Positions 1 to 10,933 of a stretch of 64,000 nucleotides of DNA are shown here, one piece after another (within the stretch, counting starts at the first letter, position 1; each line of letters starts with the position of its first letter). Made by a program: the position numbers and the translations under genes. The notes under the pieces were generated by a model that saw only the letters and a list, made by a program, of their open reading frames with translations, did no database searches and was not told where the DNA came from. The DNA is from Amycolatopsis antarctica (GTDB taxonomy: Bacteria > Actinomycetota > Actinomycetes > Mycobacteriales > Pseudonocardiaceae), in contig NZ_NKYE01000008.1 of the NCBI RefSeq assembly GCF_002262875.1, positions 186,001 through 250,000 on the forward strand. Direction: 5' to 3'.

Positions 1-907
1 GCGAGCGCGAGGCGGCCGCCATCGACTCCTCCTCGGACAACGGACCGAGCAGGTCGAGCGCGCCGGCGACGAAGTCCCGTTCGGCGATCAGCTCGCCGCG
101 CTGGCCAAGGTTGTCGGCGTAGGTGCGGACGACTTCGGCCAGGTCACGCGGATCGTCCTCGGTGAGCACGGCCTTGAGCAGGAACTCGACGAAGGCCTCG
201 TCGGTGTTGAAGGCGAAGGCATCGGCGGCCTCGCCCTCGCCCGCGTTCATCGCCCGCTGATAGCGGAACAGTTCGGTGTCCAGGCCGATCGTGTCGAGCC
301 GCTCGGTCCACTCGTGGTGCCGCCGGGTCCAGGACAGTTCCAGTTCCGGTTCGGCCCGGTGCCGGGTCTCGAGCTGCTCGCCGAAGCCGGACATCGTCAG
401 CAGCCTGCCCTCGGCGGTGAGCGGCAGCGTGTCCAGCCCGACGGTGTCGCTGGGCCGGAAGCAGTACCAGGAGTCGATCAGGTTGGCCGGGTCCGAGGAG
501 ACGACGTGACCCCGCCATTCGGAGACCTTGCCGGTGATCACCCGGCTGCCGGTGTCGGTGTGCTGCCACTCCAGCACCACGTGCGAGACGTCCTTGGCCC
601 CGACGAACTTCTCCAGCACGCGGGTACTGGTGGTGCCCACGACCTGGCGGCGGCCGGGCAGCATGACCGAGAAGATCAGCTTGATCAGTACCGACTTGCC
701 GCCGCCGTTCTCCAGGAACAGCACGCTGGCGGGCGACGGGCGGCGCGGCAGGCCCTGGCCCGCCGAATGGATGCCCGCGGTGAACAGCGCGTCCTGCGAG
801 GGCGCGCGCACCGCGGCGCCGACCTCGCTGAGGTCGAGCACCACGTCCTGGTACCGCGCGCCGGAGGGCCCCACCGAGTGCAGCCGGACCCGTGACAGCT
901 CGTACAT
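1..907 (-). CDS. SMC/MukB/JetC-like ATPase, N-terminal part (cut by window edge)
   Basis: This is the N-terminal 302 residues of a large ATPase whose remainder lies left of the window. It starts MYELSRVRLHSVGPSG and carries a Walker A-like ENGGGKSV near residue 70, the pattern of SbcC/MukB/JetC P-loops. After about residue 270 the sequence becomes charged, as at the start of a coiled coil. The ATG lies 9 bp after the stop of the MukE-like gene, third in an operon of kleisin-like, E-like and ATPase genes. That order fits MksFEB or Wadjet JetABC, which load on DNA and, in Wadjet, act against plasmids. The family assignment rests on order and motif; a JetD nuclease gene cannot be seen. Confidence 0.65.
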   Translation of the reverse strand, partial: MYELSRVRLHSVGPSGARYQDVVLDLSEVGAAVRAPSQDALFTAGIHSAGQGLPRRPSPASVLFLENGGGKSVLIKLIFSVMLPGRRQVVGTTSTRVLEKFVGAKDVSHVVLEWQHTDTGSRVITGKVSEWRGHVVSSDPANLIDSWYCFRPSDTVGLDTLPLTAEGRLLTMSGFGEQLETRHRAEPELELSWTRRHHEWTERLDTIGLDTELFRYQRAMNAGEGEAADAFAFNTDEAFVEFLLKAVLTEDDPRDLAEVVRTYADNLGQRGELIAERDFVAGALDLLGPLSEEESMAAASRS

Positions 908-916
908 TCCCGCCCC

Positions 917-1705
917 CTACAGAGTGTCCGAAATGGACGGACGCAGGCTGCCGCCGCCCTCGGCCACCGACACCACGTCCAGCGCCAGCAGTTCGTCGAA
1001 CGCGCTGTCCGCCGCCAATTCCCTGACCTGCACCTGGTAGCGCGGCGTGGTCCGGTAGGTGCCCCCCTGCTCGCCGTTCACCTGCACCAGGAACCCTTGT
1101 TCGGCGAGGAAACGCAGCGCCCGCGACACCATGCCGCGGGTGGTGTCGGAGGACAGCCGCCCGTCCTTTGTCGCCGCGGCGGCGGGCCGGCGCGCGTAGG
1201 CCCGCCACGCCTGCTCCAACTCCGGGGTGTCGGAGAGCGGATCGCTGTTCTCCTCGGCGCGCGCGGCGCGCTCGTCGAGGATCCGGCACGCCTCGCGCAC
1301 CACGCCGTCCACCTGCTCCACGCTCACCCTGCCGATGTAGGTGTCGTTGGCCAGGTCGTCCGGGCGCGGGTAGCCGAGCGCGGCGACGGCGAGGTGCACC
1401 AGGCCGTGCAGCACCTTCTCGGTCTCCCGCCGCTCGCGGATCTTGCTCTGCCGGGCGTAGCTGTCCATCTTGATCTCGAAGACGGACTCGTCGGTGGCGG
1501 CCAGCACCGCCCCGGCCTGCCTGCTGACGTCGAGCACCATCAGCCCGAGCCCGGCCGCCACCGAGTGCGTGAGCTGCTTGAACGCGCTGTCCTCGCCGTA
1601 GCGCCGCACCAGTTCCCCGTACACGACGTCACGTGAGGGCAACTGTTTCGGCCGCATGCCGAACGAGATCAGCCGCGCCGCGGACTCCACGTCGACGTTC
1701 TTCAC
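917..1705 (-). CDS. MukE/MksE/JetB-like middle subunit of SMC complex
   Basis: A 262-residue soluble protein starting VKNVDVESAARLISFG at a GTG. Its stop is 9 bp before the ATPase start, and its GTG overlaps the upstream stop by 4 bp (GTGA), so it is translationally coupled. Length and position fit the winged-helix E subunits that bridge kleisin and SMC ATPase. The C-terminal third (RALRFLAEQGFLVQVNGE and the following beta-hairpin) looks like a winged helix. No catalytic motif is visible. The assignment is by context and fold impression, not by a diagnostic motif. Confidence 0.55.
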   Translation of the reverse strand: MKNVDVESAARLISFGMRPKQLPSRDVVYGELVRRYGEDSAFKQLTHSVAAGLGLMVLDVSRQAGAVLAATDESVFEIKMDSYARQSKIRERRETEKVLHGLVHLAVAALGYPRPDDLANDTYIGRVSVEQVDGVVREACRILDERAARAEENSDPLSDTPELEQAWRAYARRPAAAATKDGRLSSDTTRGMVSRALRFLAEQGFLVQVNGEQGGTYRTTPRYQVQVRELAADSAFDELLALDVVSVAEGGGSLRPSISDTL

Positions 1706-3225
1706 GCCTTCTCCCCCTCGCTCGCCGGTCTGCCGTTCTCCCCTGCTTCCGCGTCCGCTCCCCCGCCCCGGTCGAGCAGCGCCGAGGTCAGCAGCAGGTC
1801 CGCGCCGCCGAACTGCTCGTCCCGCAGCACGGTGCCGTCGTCCACGGCCAGCAGCGCCCGCTCGTCGCCCTGCCGCACCGCGGCGCCGATCTCGGGGCTG
1901 TAGGAGTACAGCGCCCGCAGGGCCACCAGGTGCGGCAGTCCCGGGTCGAGCTCGCGGGCCTCGGCGAGCAGACCGGAGAGCCTGCGCGGTACCTCCGGCA
2001 GGTCGAGCAGTTCGTCGGCGCGACGCCACTGCTCGTCGCTGTAGTGGTCGATGGCCTCGGCGGGCAGCAGTTCCGGCTTCGGCACCTCGCCCACCAGGGT
2101 GTCCCGCTCGGGTGCCGGGCGCAGCAGCAGCGAGACCAGTGCGGGCAGCGCGGGCACGGTGGGCACGGCGATCCCGGCGGATCCGTGGAAGAAGCGCTCA
2201 ACGGGTGCCACGGCGTCGGCGAGCGGCAGCTCCAGCGCGGGTACCAGGAGCTGGCCGAACAGGTCGACGGTGGCGCGCTGGGGCGGGCCGGAGAACTGCT
2301 GCCGGTCCTGCTCGGCACGGAAGATCGCGCCCGCGGCCTGTACCCGCGCCTGGAGCTGGGTGTGCCTGCTGATGCAGTCGCCGACGATGTCGACCAGTTC
2401 GGCCGCCCGGCGTTTGCGGTCCACGTCCTCGGCGTCGTCCCGGGAGGCGGTGATGTTCTTCAGGATCGCGTTCTCCGCGCGGAACCGCGCCTCGATGTGG
2501 GTCAGCGCCGAGTCCAGCAGCTCCGGCATCTCGACGTCCCAGTCCACGGCGCGCACGTCCCGCCGGGTCGCGTCGAGTTTGGCGCGCAGCGTCTCGCCGT
2601 ACTGGACGGTGCGGTAGCGGGCCTGCTCGGCAGCCAGCTTCGCGTCCGCCAGCCGTCCCCTGCTGATCAGGTTCTCCAGCTTCACCTCGGCCGCGATCTG
2701 CGCCGACTCGACATCGGTGTCCAGGGCGCCGACCAGCACGTTGATCGCCTCGTCGCTGGCCCGCAGGTAGACCTCCCCGTCCGGGGCGGCGAGTTCGACG
2801 AGTAGCTTGAAGTCGAAGGCCCGGCGCTGGTACGCGCCGTGCGCGTCGACGCTGCCGTAGACCCGCCGGAACCCGCGGTCCGCGGTGCCGACGTTGATCA
2901 GGTTGTCCAGTACCCAGCGGGCGACGTGGGTGTGTTCCTCCCGGCCGCGCCCCGGCGCCTGCGCGGCGACGAAGGGCTGGAGCCTGCGGACGACCTGCTG
3001 GTGGTCGGCGCCGGTGTCGAAGTCCATCGCGATGGTGACCTGGTCGATGGTGTGCAGCCCGATCTCGGCCATCTGGTAGACCGACGCGTCCGCCCATTCG
3101 AGCATGCCCTTGCGCGCGTCGAGGTCGTGCAGCGGCGCGGTGCAGGCGAGCGCCTTCAGCCTGCGGGCCAGCCCCTCGTCCGCGGCGAGGGGTCCCGCCC
3201 CGCCGATCAGCTCGTCATCACGCAC
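1702..3225 (-). CDS. MukF/MksF/JetA-like kleisin subunit
   Basis: A 507-residue protein, first gene of the three-gene operon, with a GTG start at 3225. It is acidic and helical, with a long Ala/Arg/Glu-rich centre (about residues 180-300) and no enzyme motif. First position, about 500-residue length and coupling to an E-like and a P-loop gene fit a kleisin-type subunit of an MksBEF or Wadjet complex. In such complexes this subunit links the ATPase heads. The intergenic space to the divergent PPOX gene (3226-3301) must hold the operon promoter, but no clear hexamers stand out. Confidence 0.55.
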   Translation of the reverse strand: MRDDELIGGAGPLAADEGLARRLKALACTAPLHDLDARKGMLEWADASVYQMAEIGLHTIDQVTIAMDFDTGADHQQVVRRLQPFVAAQAPGRGREEHTHVARWVLDNLINVGTADRGFRRVYGSVDAHGAYQRRAFDFKLLVELAAPDGEVYLRASDEAINVLVGALDTDVESAQIAAEVKLENLISRGRLADAKLAAEQARYRTVQYGETLRAKLDATRRDVRAVDWDVEMPELLDSALTHIEARFRAENAILKNITASRDDAEDVDRKRRAAELVDIVGDCISRHTQLQARVQAAGAIFRAEQDRQQFSGPPQRATVDLFGQLLVPALELPLADAVAPVERFFHGSAGIAVPTVPALPALVSLLLRPAPERDTLVGEVPKPELLPAEAIDHYSDEQWRRADELLDLPEVPRRLSGLLAEARELDPGLPHLVALRALYSYSPEIGAAVRQGDERALLAVDDGTVLRDEQFGGADLLLTSALLDRGGGADAEAGENGRPASEGEKA

Positions 3226-3301
3226 AGCGGGCCAGGTTAGTCGGCGTGCACGGGCGCCGCGCCACGCGGCTGGGTAGCGTGACCCTCATGCGGGAGACGA
3301 C

Positions 3302-3739
3302 ATGCGCGCGATGACTCGGGACGAGTGGTGGGACTTCGCCGCCACGGGCAGCCGGACGGGCATGCTGGGCGTCACCCGGAAGGACGGCTCGCCGCACGTC
3401 ACGCCGGTGTGGTTCGTACTCGCCGAAGGTGAGCACGGCGACGAGTTGATCTTCAACACGGGCTCCGAGTCGGTGAAGGGCCGGGCGCTGGACCGCGATC
3501 CCCGGCTCTCGCTCTGCGTCGACGAGGCCGCGCCGCCGTTCTCCTTCGTGCAGTTCACCGCGCGGGCGAGGCTGGTGACCGATCTCGGCGAGATGCGGCA
3601 CTGGGCGACGGTCATCGGTGGCCGCTACATGGGCCCGGACCGGGCGGAGGCTTTCGGCGAACGCAACGCGGTCCCCGGCGAGTACCTGGTCCGCGCGACG
3701 ATCTCGAAGGTCCTCGCGCACGCCGCCGTGGCGGACTGA
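3302..3739 (+). CDS. PPOX-class pyridoxamine-oxidase-fold protein, probably F420-dependent
   Basis: A 145-residue split-barrel flavoprotein. The N-terminal GMLGVTRKDGSPHVTPVWFV is the typical first beta strands of the pyridoxamine 5'-phosphate oxidase fold, followed by FNTGSESVKGRALDRDPR, the usual cofactor-phosphate loop region. In actinobacteria this subgroup (TIGR03618-like) usually binds coenzyme F420 and reduces unsaturated or quinone-like substrates; the actual substrate cannot be read from sequence. It is monocistronic, diverges from the SMC operon and converges on inhA, with a shared hairpin after its stop. A second ATG four codons downstream is also possible. Confidence 0.75.
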   Translation: MRAMTRDEWWDFAATGSRTGMLGVTRKDGSPHVTPVWFVLAEGEHGDELIFNTGSESVKGRALDRDPRLSLCVDEAAPPFSFVQFTARARLVTDLGEMRHWATVIGGRYMGPDRAEAFGERNAVPGEYLVRATISKVLAHAAVAD

Positions 3740-3774
3740 GCGCGGAACCCACCCCGCCGTCGCCGCCGTGTACG

Positions 3775-3804
3775 ACGACGACGGTGCGCGGGCTCCGTCG
3801 TCGT
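3775..3804. terminator. Bidirectional terminator-like hairpin between PPOX gene and inhA
   Basis: A perfect 10-bp inverted repeat, ACGACGACGG and CCGTCGTCGT with a 10-nt loop, lies between the convergent stops at 3739 and 3806. There is no long T tract on either side, as is common in actinobacteria, so it could act for both genes. Confidence 0.55.
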
Positions 3805-3805
3805 C

Positions 3806-4570
3806 TCAGCCGAGGATGTGCACCCCGCCGTCGACCATGATCATCGATCCGGTGGTGGCGGGCAGCCAGTCGGATAGCGCCACGCAGACGGATTTCGCGA
3901 CGGCCGTCGGGTCCTCGGTGTTCCAGCCGAGGGGCGCACGCTCACCCCAGGAGTCCTCCAGGTCCGAGAAGCCGGGAATGGACTTTGCCGCCATGGTCCG
4001 CACCGGACCCGCGGAGACCAGGTTGACCCGGATGCCGCGCGGGCCGAGTTCACGGGCGAGGTAGCGGTTCACCGACTCCAGCGCCGCCTTGGCCACGCCC
4101 ATCCAGTTGTACGCGGGCCAGGTGACGCGGGCGTCGAAGTCCATGCCGACGACCGAGGAACCGTTGCCCAGCAAGGGAAGCAACGCACCGGTGAGCGACT
4201 TGAACGAGTAGGCCGAGACCTCGACCGCGTTCGAGACGTCCTCGCGGGGAGCGTCCATGAACGGCGCGCCGAGACAGCTCGGCGGGGCGAACCCGATCGA
4301 GTGCAGCACGCCGTCGAGACCGTCGACGTGCTCGCGCACCCGGTCGGCGAGGGAGTCCAGGTGCTCGTTGTTCTGCACGTCGAGCTCCACCAGCGGGGCG
4401 GGCTCGGGCAGCCGCTTGGCGATGCGCTCGACCAGCGACATCCGGCCGAAGCCGGTGAGCACGACGGTGGCTCCCTGCTCCTGCGCGACCTTCGCGGTGT
4501 GGAAGGCGATCGAGGCGTCGGTGATGACGCCGGTGATGAGCAGTCGTTTGCCTTCGAGCAGTCCGGGCAC
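3806..4570 (-). CDS. inhA: NADH-dependent enoyl-ACP reductase InhA/FabI
   Basis: A 254-residue short-chain dehydrogenase-fold enoyl-ACP reductase that reduces trans-2-enoyl-ACP in the last step of fatty acid elongation. It starts [16 protein letters not shown] at a GTG 7 nt behind AAGGAG. The NAD-binding [14 protein letters not shown], the HSIGFAPP segment and the catalytic [11 protein letters not shown] with its Tyr and Lys are all present, as is the [14 protein letters not shown] loop of the InhA substrate-binding region. It follows fabG after 53 bp, the mabA-inhA order of mycobacteria. It is the expected target of isoniazid-type inhibitors if it behaves like mycobacterial InhA. Confidence 0.93.
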   Translation of the reverse strand: MPGLLEGKRLLITGVITDASIAFHTAKVAQEQGATVVLTGFGRMSLVERIAKRLPEPAPLVELDVQNNEHLDSLADRVREHVDGLDGVLHSIGFAPPSCLGAPFMDAPREDVSNAVEVSAYSFKSLTGALLPLLGNGSSVVGMDFDARVTWPAYNWMGVAKAALESVNRYLARELGPRGIRVNLVSAGPVRTMAAKSIPGFSDLEDSWGERAPLGWNTEDPTAVAKSVCVALSDWLPATTGSMIMVDGGVHILG

Positions 4571-4623
4571 CTGGGCTCCTTCGGATTCGTGCGGATCGTG
4601 GCGGTGGGGACGGGAACGGGGGG

Positions 4624-5394
<771 letters not shown>

Positions 5395-5607
5395 TTATCG
5401 GCTCGCGGGGCCGGGTGCGCACCCCCCGCCGGGCTACCAGCGGGTAGCGGCCGCCGCGTGCCGCCCACGTTCCGGTGGACGCCCAGCCCCGGGCCCGCCG
5501 GGCCGGAGATCCGGTGAATCTCGCCACTGCTCGCCGTTTCCGGGCCGCCCGCGCCGGTCCGGGTGCCCGGCGTGGGTTCGTACCGGGCGGCGGGTGAGAA
5601 TGCGCTG

Positions 5608-6069
5608 GTGTTCCGGATCGTCTTCTACCGCCCCGAGATCCCGCCCAACACTGGCAACGCGATTCGGCTGGCCGCCAACACCGGCAGCGAGCTGCATCTG
5701 GTGGCACCGCTGGGTTTCTCGCTGGCGGAGCGGCATCTGCGCCGGGCGGGCCTGGATTACCACGATCTCGCCGAGGTCCGGGTGCACGAGGACCTGGACG
5801 CCGCCTGGGCGGCCCTGCTCCCGGCGCGCGTGTACGCCTTCACCACCGGGGCGCGGCGCGGGCACCACGAGATCCGCTACCGGCGTGGCGACGTGCTGCT
5901 GTTCGGACCCGAGTCCGGTGGGCTGCCCGAGGAGGTACGGGAGCACGAGGCGGTGACCGAGCGGGTGCGCATCCCGATGCTGGCGGCCTCGCGCTCGCTG
6001 AACCTGGCCAACGCGGCCGCCATCGGCGTCTACGAGGCCTGGCGGCAGAACGGGTTCGCCGGGCCGTGA
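5608..6069 (+). CDS. trmL: tRNA (cytidine(34)-2'-O)-methyltransferase TrmL
   Basis: A 153-residue SPOUT methyltransferase that methylates the wobble ribose of tRNA-Leu isoacceptors. All three SPOUT motifs are visible: the N-terminal [22 protein letters not shown], and the knot-forming [11 protein letters not shown] near the C terminus. The chosen start is the GTG giving VFRIVFYRP, which matches the usual family start and length of about 157. The longer open frame upstream adds a low-complexity extension without a ribosome site. The gene stands alone and converges on the VWA gene. Confidence 0.9.
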   Translation: MFRIVFYRPEIPPNTGNAIRLAANTGSELHLVAPLGFSLAERHLRRAGLDYHDLAEVRVHEDLDAAWAALLPARVYAFTTGARRGHHEIRYRRGDVLLFGPESGGLPEEVREHEAVTERVRIPMLAASRSLNLANAAAIGVYEAWRQNGFAGP

Positions 6070-6096
6070 CGACCCGTTCCCGCTCAGGCCAGTCGC

Positions 6097-7080
6097 TCAG
6101 GGCAGCCGCTGGCCGATGAACAGTGAACTGCCGGCGGAGGCGATGAGCACGATGGTCCCCAGCATCACCCACGGCCTGCTGGAGTCGGCGTCCTTGGTCT
6201 CGTAGCCGATCTGCTCGCCGAGGCTGTCGTAGACCTGCTTGAGTTCCTCGGCGGTCGCGGCCTTGTAGAAGTCGCCGCCGGAGAGCCTGGCGATCTCCTG
6301 CATCGACTCGTCGTCGACGTCGACCGGTACTTCCTTGCCCTCGATGTCCACCGTGCCGTTCGGGGTCCCGAACGAGATCGAGGACACCGGGATCTCCTGC
6401 TGTTTGGCCGCCTGTGCCGCGGTGTAGGCGCCGCGCGGGTCGTACGGATCGTCGGTCGGCACGGTCTGCTTGCCGTCGGTCATCAGCACCACCCGGGCGG
6501 GCGGCGGTCCCTCGGCCCCGCCGACGACGGCCGAGAAGCCCTCGATCGACTGCAGGGCGGCGAAGATGCCCTCCCCGGTGGCCGTGGACTGGGCGAGCTT
6601 GAGGTTGTCGATCGACTTCACCACGCCGCCGCGTTCGGTGGTGGGCGCGACGAGCACCGTCGCCGTGCCGGCGAAGGAGATCAGGCCGAGGTTGACTCCG
6701 GGCGTCAGTCCTTCGGCGAACGAGCGGGCCGCGTCCTGGGCGGCCTCGAGGCGGGTGGGCGCGACGTCGGTGGACTCCATCGACAGCGACACGTCGATCA
6801 CCAGCATCACGGTGGCCCGGTTGCGCGGGACCTTCTGCTCGGCGGTCGGTCCGGCCAGTGAGAAGGTGAGCAGGATGAGGGCGACGATCAGCAGCGCGGC
6901 GGGCACGTGCCGGGGCCAGCCCTGTCGTTTCGGTGCCACCTTCTCCAGCAGCGCGAGGTTGGAGAAGCGGAGCGTGCGTTTGCGGCGCAGCCGCTGCACC
7001 ACGACGTATCCGGCGGCCACACCCGCCACGACGATCAGCAGCAGGAACCACCACGGCGAGGCGAATCCGGTGAGGCTCAT
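6097..7080 (-). CDS. Membrane-anchored VWA-domain protein (BatA-like)
   Basis: A 327-residue protein with N-terminal membrane segments (about residues 8-28 and 58-77), a von Willebrand A domain and a C-terminal membrane helix (about 302-323). The metal-ion adhesion site is complete: DVSLS near residue 92, a Thr in the middle loop and LMTDG near residue 203. It is the third gene of a MoxR-DUF58-VWA operon and overlaps DUF58 by 4 bp (ATGA). Such operons act as chaperone modules assembling or stabilising membrane or periplasmic complexes; the client here is unknown. Confidence 0.85.
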   Translation of the reverse strand: MSLTGFASPWWFLLLIVVAGVAAGYVVVQRLRRKRTLRFSNLALLEKVAPKRQGWPRHVPAALLIVALILLTFSLAGPTAEQKVPRNRATVMLVIDVSLSMESTDVAPTRLEAAQDAARSFAEGLTPGVNLGLISFAGTATVLVAPTTERGGVVKSIDNLKLAQSTATGEGIFAALQSIEGFSAVVGGAEGPPPARVVLMTDGKQTVPTDDPYDPRGAYTAAQAAKQQEIPVSSISFGTPNGTVDIEGKEVPVDVDDESMQEIARLSGGDFYKAATAEELKQVYDSLGEQIGYETKDADSSRPWVMLGTIVLIASAGSSLFIGQRLP

Positions 7081-8027
7081 CGGCCACCTCCGGACCAGCG
7101 GCGCTTGCGGGAGACGATGAAGCGGACCATGTCGGCGATCCAGTCGGAGTCGGTGCGCAGCACCAGGTGTGCCGCCCCGGCGCGGCGCAGGGCGAGGGCG
7201 ACCTGTTCGCGGTGCGCCTGTGCGGCGGCGGCGAACTCCTTGCGCAGCAAGGGAGAGGCCCGGACCTCACGCTGCCGTCCGGTTTCCGGGTCGGCGAGTA
7301 CGACCGTGCCCACGTCGGGCAGGTTGACGTCGCGGGGGTCGACGACCTCGACGGCGACGAGGTCGTGCCTGCCGGACAGCGCCCGCATGGGGCGCTGCCA
7401 GTCGGGCTCGCCGAGGAAGTCGGAGACGATCACCGCCAGGCCGCGGCGGCGCGGGGGCCTGCGGAGTTGCTCGACCACGGTGGCCAGGTCACCGCGGGTG
7501 CCCTCCTCGGCCCGGGGCGTCTCGGCGACCCGGCGCACCAGCGCCCGTGCATGCGGGAGCCCGCCGCGCGGTGGCAGCCGGGTGACGCCGGTGCCGTTCG
7601 AGATGAGCGCGCCGATCCGGTTCCCGCCGCCGCCGGTGAGGTGCGCGATCGCGGCGGTGGCGCAGACGACCAGGTCGCGCTTCTCGCAGAACGCCGTGCC
7701 GAAGTCCAGGCTCGCCGAGAGGTCGGCGACCACCCAGGTCTCCAGTTCCCGATCGGCCACGGTCTCGCGGATGTGCGGTTCGGTGGTGCGGGCGGTGACC
7801 GCCCAGTCCATCCGGCGCACGTCGTCGCCGGGCTGGTACGGCCGCGCCTCGCCGGGCTCGGAGCCCGGCCCCGGCACCAGGCCGAGGTGGTTTCCCTGCA
7901 GCAGGCCGTCCAGGCGCCTGCGCACCTCGAGTTCGAGGGTCCGTAGCCCGGCCTCGAGCCGTTCGCCGCGCAGTACCGGCGGCGCCCAGCCCGGCCGCTC
8001 GCCGTCCGTCTCCGTCAACGCACCCAT
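7077..8027 (-). CDS. DUF58 protein of MoxR module
   Basis: A 316-residue DUF58 protein. The family signature is visible as RPYQPGDDVRRMDWAVTART near residue 90, followed by a VWA-like segment with DLSASLDFGT, a degenerate metal site. There is no signal peptide or membrane helix, unlike longer DUF58 proteins. It lies between MoxR (9 bp upstream) and the VWA protein (4-bp overlap). It probably binds the VWA protein or the MoxR client. Confidence 0.87.
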   Translation of the reverse strand: MGALTETDGERPGWAPPVLRGERLEAGLRTLELEVRRRLDGLLQGNHLGLVPGPGSEPGEARPYQPGDDVRRMDWAVTARTTEPHIRETVADRELETWVVADLSASLDFGTAFCEKRDLVVCATAAIAHLTGGGGNRIGALISNGTGVTRLPPRGGLPHARALVRRVAETPRAEEGTRGDLATVVEQLRRPPRRRGLAVIVSDFLGEPDWQRPMRALSGRHDLVAVEVVDPRDVNLPDVGTVVLADPETGRQREVRASPLLRKEFAAAAQAHREQVALALRRAGAAHLVLRTDSDWIADMVRFIVSRKRRWSGGGR

Positions 8028-8036
8028 GAGCGGCCG

Positions 8037-9101
<1,065 letters not shown>

Positions 9102-9230
9102 TGGTACCTCCTCGCTGATGATCACGTGCCGGGTGCGACGACCGTACTCGGCGTCGCACGCGGGTCACCGCGCGGCCAAGCCTGGGCACAGGAAACCGGA
9201 AGCCCGGTGTGACGGCGGTGAAGACCCCGG

Positions 9231-9908
9231 TCAGTCCGCTTCCCGGACACCCCTCGCCCTGGCGAGATCCTCGGGTGTGTCCACGTCGGCCGCCTCGCCG
9301 GGCAGCGCCGGGATCCCGGCGATCGTCAGTCCGGCGAAGGTGGCCCGCAGCGACCTTCCCGCCGGGTCGCCCGGCAGCGCCGCGCGCAGGCTTCCGGCTC
9401 GCCACACACCGATGAGCCACTGCTCCCTCCCCCCGGCGTCGACGAGTACCGCGCCGTCGGGCCGGGCCGGGTCCGTTCCGGCCGGGTTCCCGAGCGCGCG
9501 GGCCAGCCGGGCCACGGTGGACGGGGTCACGCCCGCGAGGTCGGCCGCCAGCACGACCACCCGGTCGCCCGAGCCCGTGGGAAGGGCGGCGAGACCGGCC
9601 GCGAGCGCCGCCAGCGGCCCGCCACCGGCCGGATGCTCACGGGCCCACAGCACGTCCGGGAAGCCGCTGCGACGCGGGCCGACGACGACCACCGGCCCGG
9701 CCCCTGCGGCCTCCACCGCCCGCCGCAGCAGTGATCGCCCGCCGATCTCCAGGGCGGGTTTGTCCACGCCGCCGAGGCGGCCCGCTCCCCCGCCCGCCAG
9801 GATCACCGCCGCCGGGGGCGGGCCCGGCGGTCCATCGCCGGTGACGCCGTCGTGCACGACCACCACCACCCGCACTCTCGTCCGCTCCGGATCGGAACAG
9901 CCTGTCAC
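9231..9908 (-). CDS. MobA-like molybdenum cofactor guanylyltransferase
   Basis: A 225-residue nucleotidyltransferase. The signature LAGGGAGRLGGVDKPALEIGG near residue 37 is the NTP-binding loop of MobA-type enzymes, and LAADLAGVTP carries the metal-binding Asp. It would attach GMP to molybdopterin. The first 30 residues (VRVVVVVHDGVTG) precede the usual MobA start, so the true start may be a later GTG. No other molybdopterin gene is in the window, so a related NTP-transferase role remains possible. Confidence 0.75.
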   Translation of the reverse strand: MTGCSDPERTRVRVVVVVHDGVTGDGPPGPPPAAVILAGGGAGRLGGVDKPALEIGGRSLLRRAVEAAGAGPVVVVGPRRSGFPDVLWAREHPAGGGPLAALAAGLAALPTGSGDRVVVLAADLAGVTPSTVARLARALGNPAGTDPARPDGAVLVDAGGREQWLIGVWRAGSLRAALPGDPAGRSLRATFAGLTIAGIPALPGEAADVDTPEDLARARGVREAD

Positions 9909-9939
9909 GGACCGCCCCGCGCACCACCGGCTCGGGCCG

Positions 9940-9968
9940 GTGACGTCACGTTCTTTTCCGCTCGGAAA
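9940..9968. promoter_or_regulatory. Two palindromes upstream of ssu operon
   Basis: Upstream of ssuC, in DNA visibly richer in A and T than its surroundings, lie GTGACGTCAC (9940-9949, perfect) and TTTCCG-ct-CGGAAA (9955-9968, perfect 6+6). They are about 140 bp before the ssuC start and are plausible sites for a sulfur-responsive regulator. No regulator is known for them. Confidence 0.4.
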
Positions 9969-10108
9969 CTAATTCGCTTCCACAATTCGGGACGCTTCGA
10001 CCATTCCTTGACTTCACCCGAATAGGCAAGCAGCATTCGTGCAAGACGGCCGGAAGGCGCCGAATCCGAACCAATTTACGTACCCACGATCCGCTGGGAG
10101 AAGTGCGC

Positions 10109-10933
10109 GTGACTGTTTCTTCTGCGGGCGTTCTGCTGCGCCCGGAAAATGCGGCCGAGGACTCGCGGACACGGGCGCGAAAACGCGCCCGGCTGCCCGA
10201 TCTCCGCCGGTGGATAAGCCCGCTCGCGCTCATTCTCCTCTGGCAGCTCGCGAGTTCCTCGGGCGTTCTGCCACCGGAGAAACTGAGCTCTCCGCTGACC
10301 GTCCTGCAGTCCGGCATCGACACCGCGCGGAGCGGGGAACTCGGTGACGCTTTCGCCGTGTCGGTCGGCCGGGTGGCGATCGGATTCCTCCTCGGCGCAG
10401 CGGTGGCGATGCTGCTCGGGATCGCCGCGGGTTTGTCCCGCTGGGGCGATGTGCTGATCGATCCGCCGGTGCAGATGCTGCGCACCCTGCCGTTCCTGGG
10501 ACTGATTCCACTGTTCATTCTCTGGTTCGGAATCGGCGAGGCGCCGAAGATCGTGCTGGTCGCCCTGGGCGTCGCCTTCCCGCTCTACCTGAACGTGCAT
10601 TCCGGCATCCGCAACGTCGACGACCAGATCATCGAGGCGACCACGGCGCTGGGCTTCACCCGGACCGAACGACTGTGGCACGTGGTGCTTCCCGCCGCGG
10701 TCCCGCAGCCCCTGGTCGGGTTGCGCCAATCCCTCGGCATCGCCTGGCTGGCACTGATCGTCGGCGAGACCGTGAACGCCGACGCCGGGCTGGGCTACCT
10801 GATCAACAACGCCAGGGAGTTCCTGCGCACCGACGTGATCGTGGTCGGCCTGATCGTGTACGCGATTCTCGGCCTGGCCACCGACGCGCTGGTACGGCTG
10901 ATCGAACGGAGGGCGCTGCGATGGCGAGCGTGA
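10109..10933 (+). CDS. ssuC: Alkanesulfonate ABC transporter permease SsuC
   Basis: A 274-residue inner-membrane permease of the nitrate/sulfonate/taurine family with about six membrane helices. The EAA loop is visible as EATTALGFTRTERLWHVVLP, near residue 175. The preferred start is the GTG at 10109, 8 nt behind GGGAG; another GTG two codons earlier sits too close to that site. It is the first gene of ssuCBAD and overlaps ssuB by 13 bp. Together with SsuB and SsuA it imports alkanesulfonates when sulfate or cysteine is short. Confidence 0.9.
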   Translation: MTVSSAGVLLRPENAAEDSRTRARKRARLPDLRRWISPLALILLWQLASSSGVLPPEKLSSPLTVLQSGIDTARSGELGDAFAVSVGRVAIGFLLGAAVAMLLGIAAGLSRWGDVLIDPPVQMLRTLPFLGLIPLFILWFGIGEAPKIVLVALGVAFPLYLNVHSGIRNVDDQIIEATTALGFTRTERLWHVVLPAAVPQPLVGLRQSLGIAWLALIVGETVNADAGLGYLINNAREFLRTDVIVVGLIVYAILGLATDALVRLIERRALRWRA

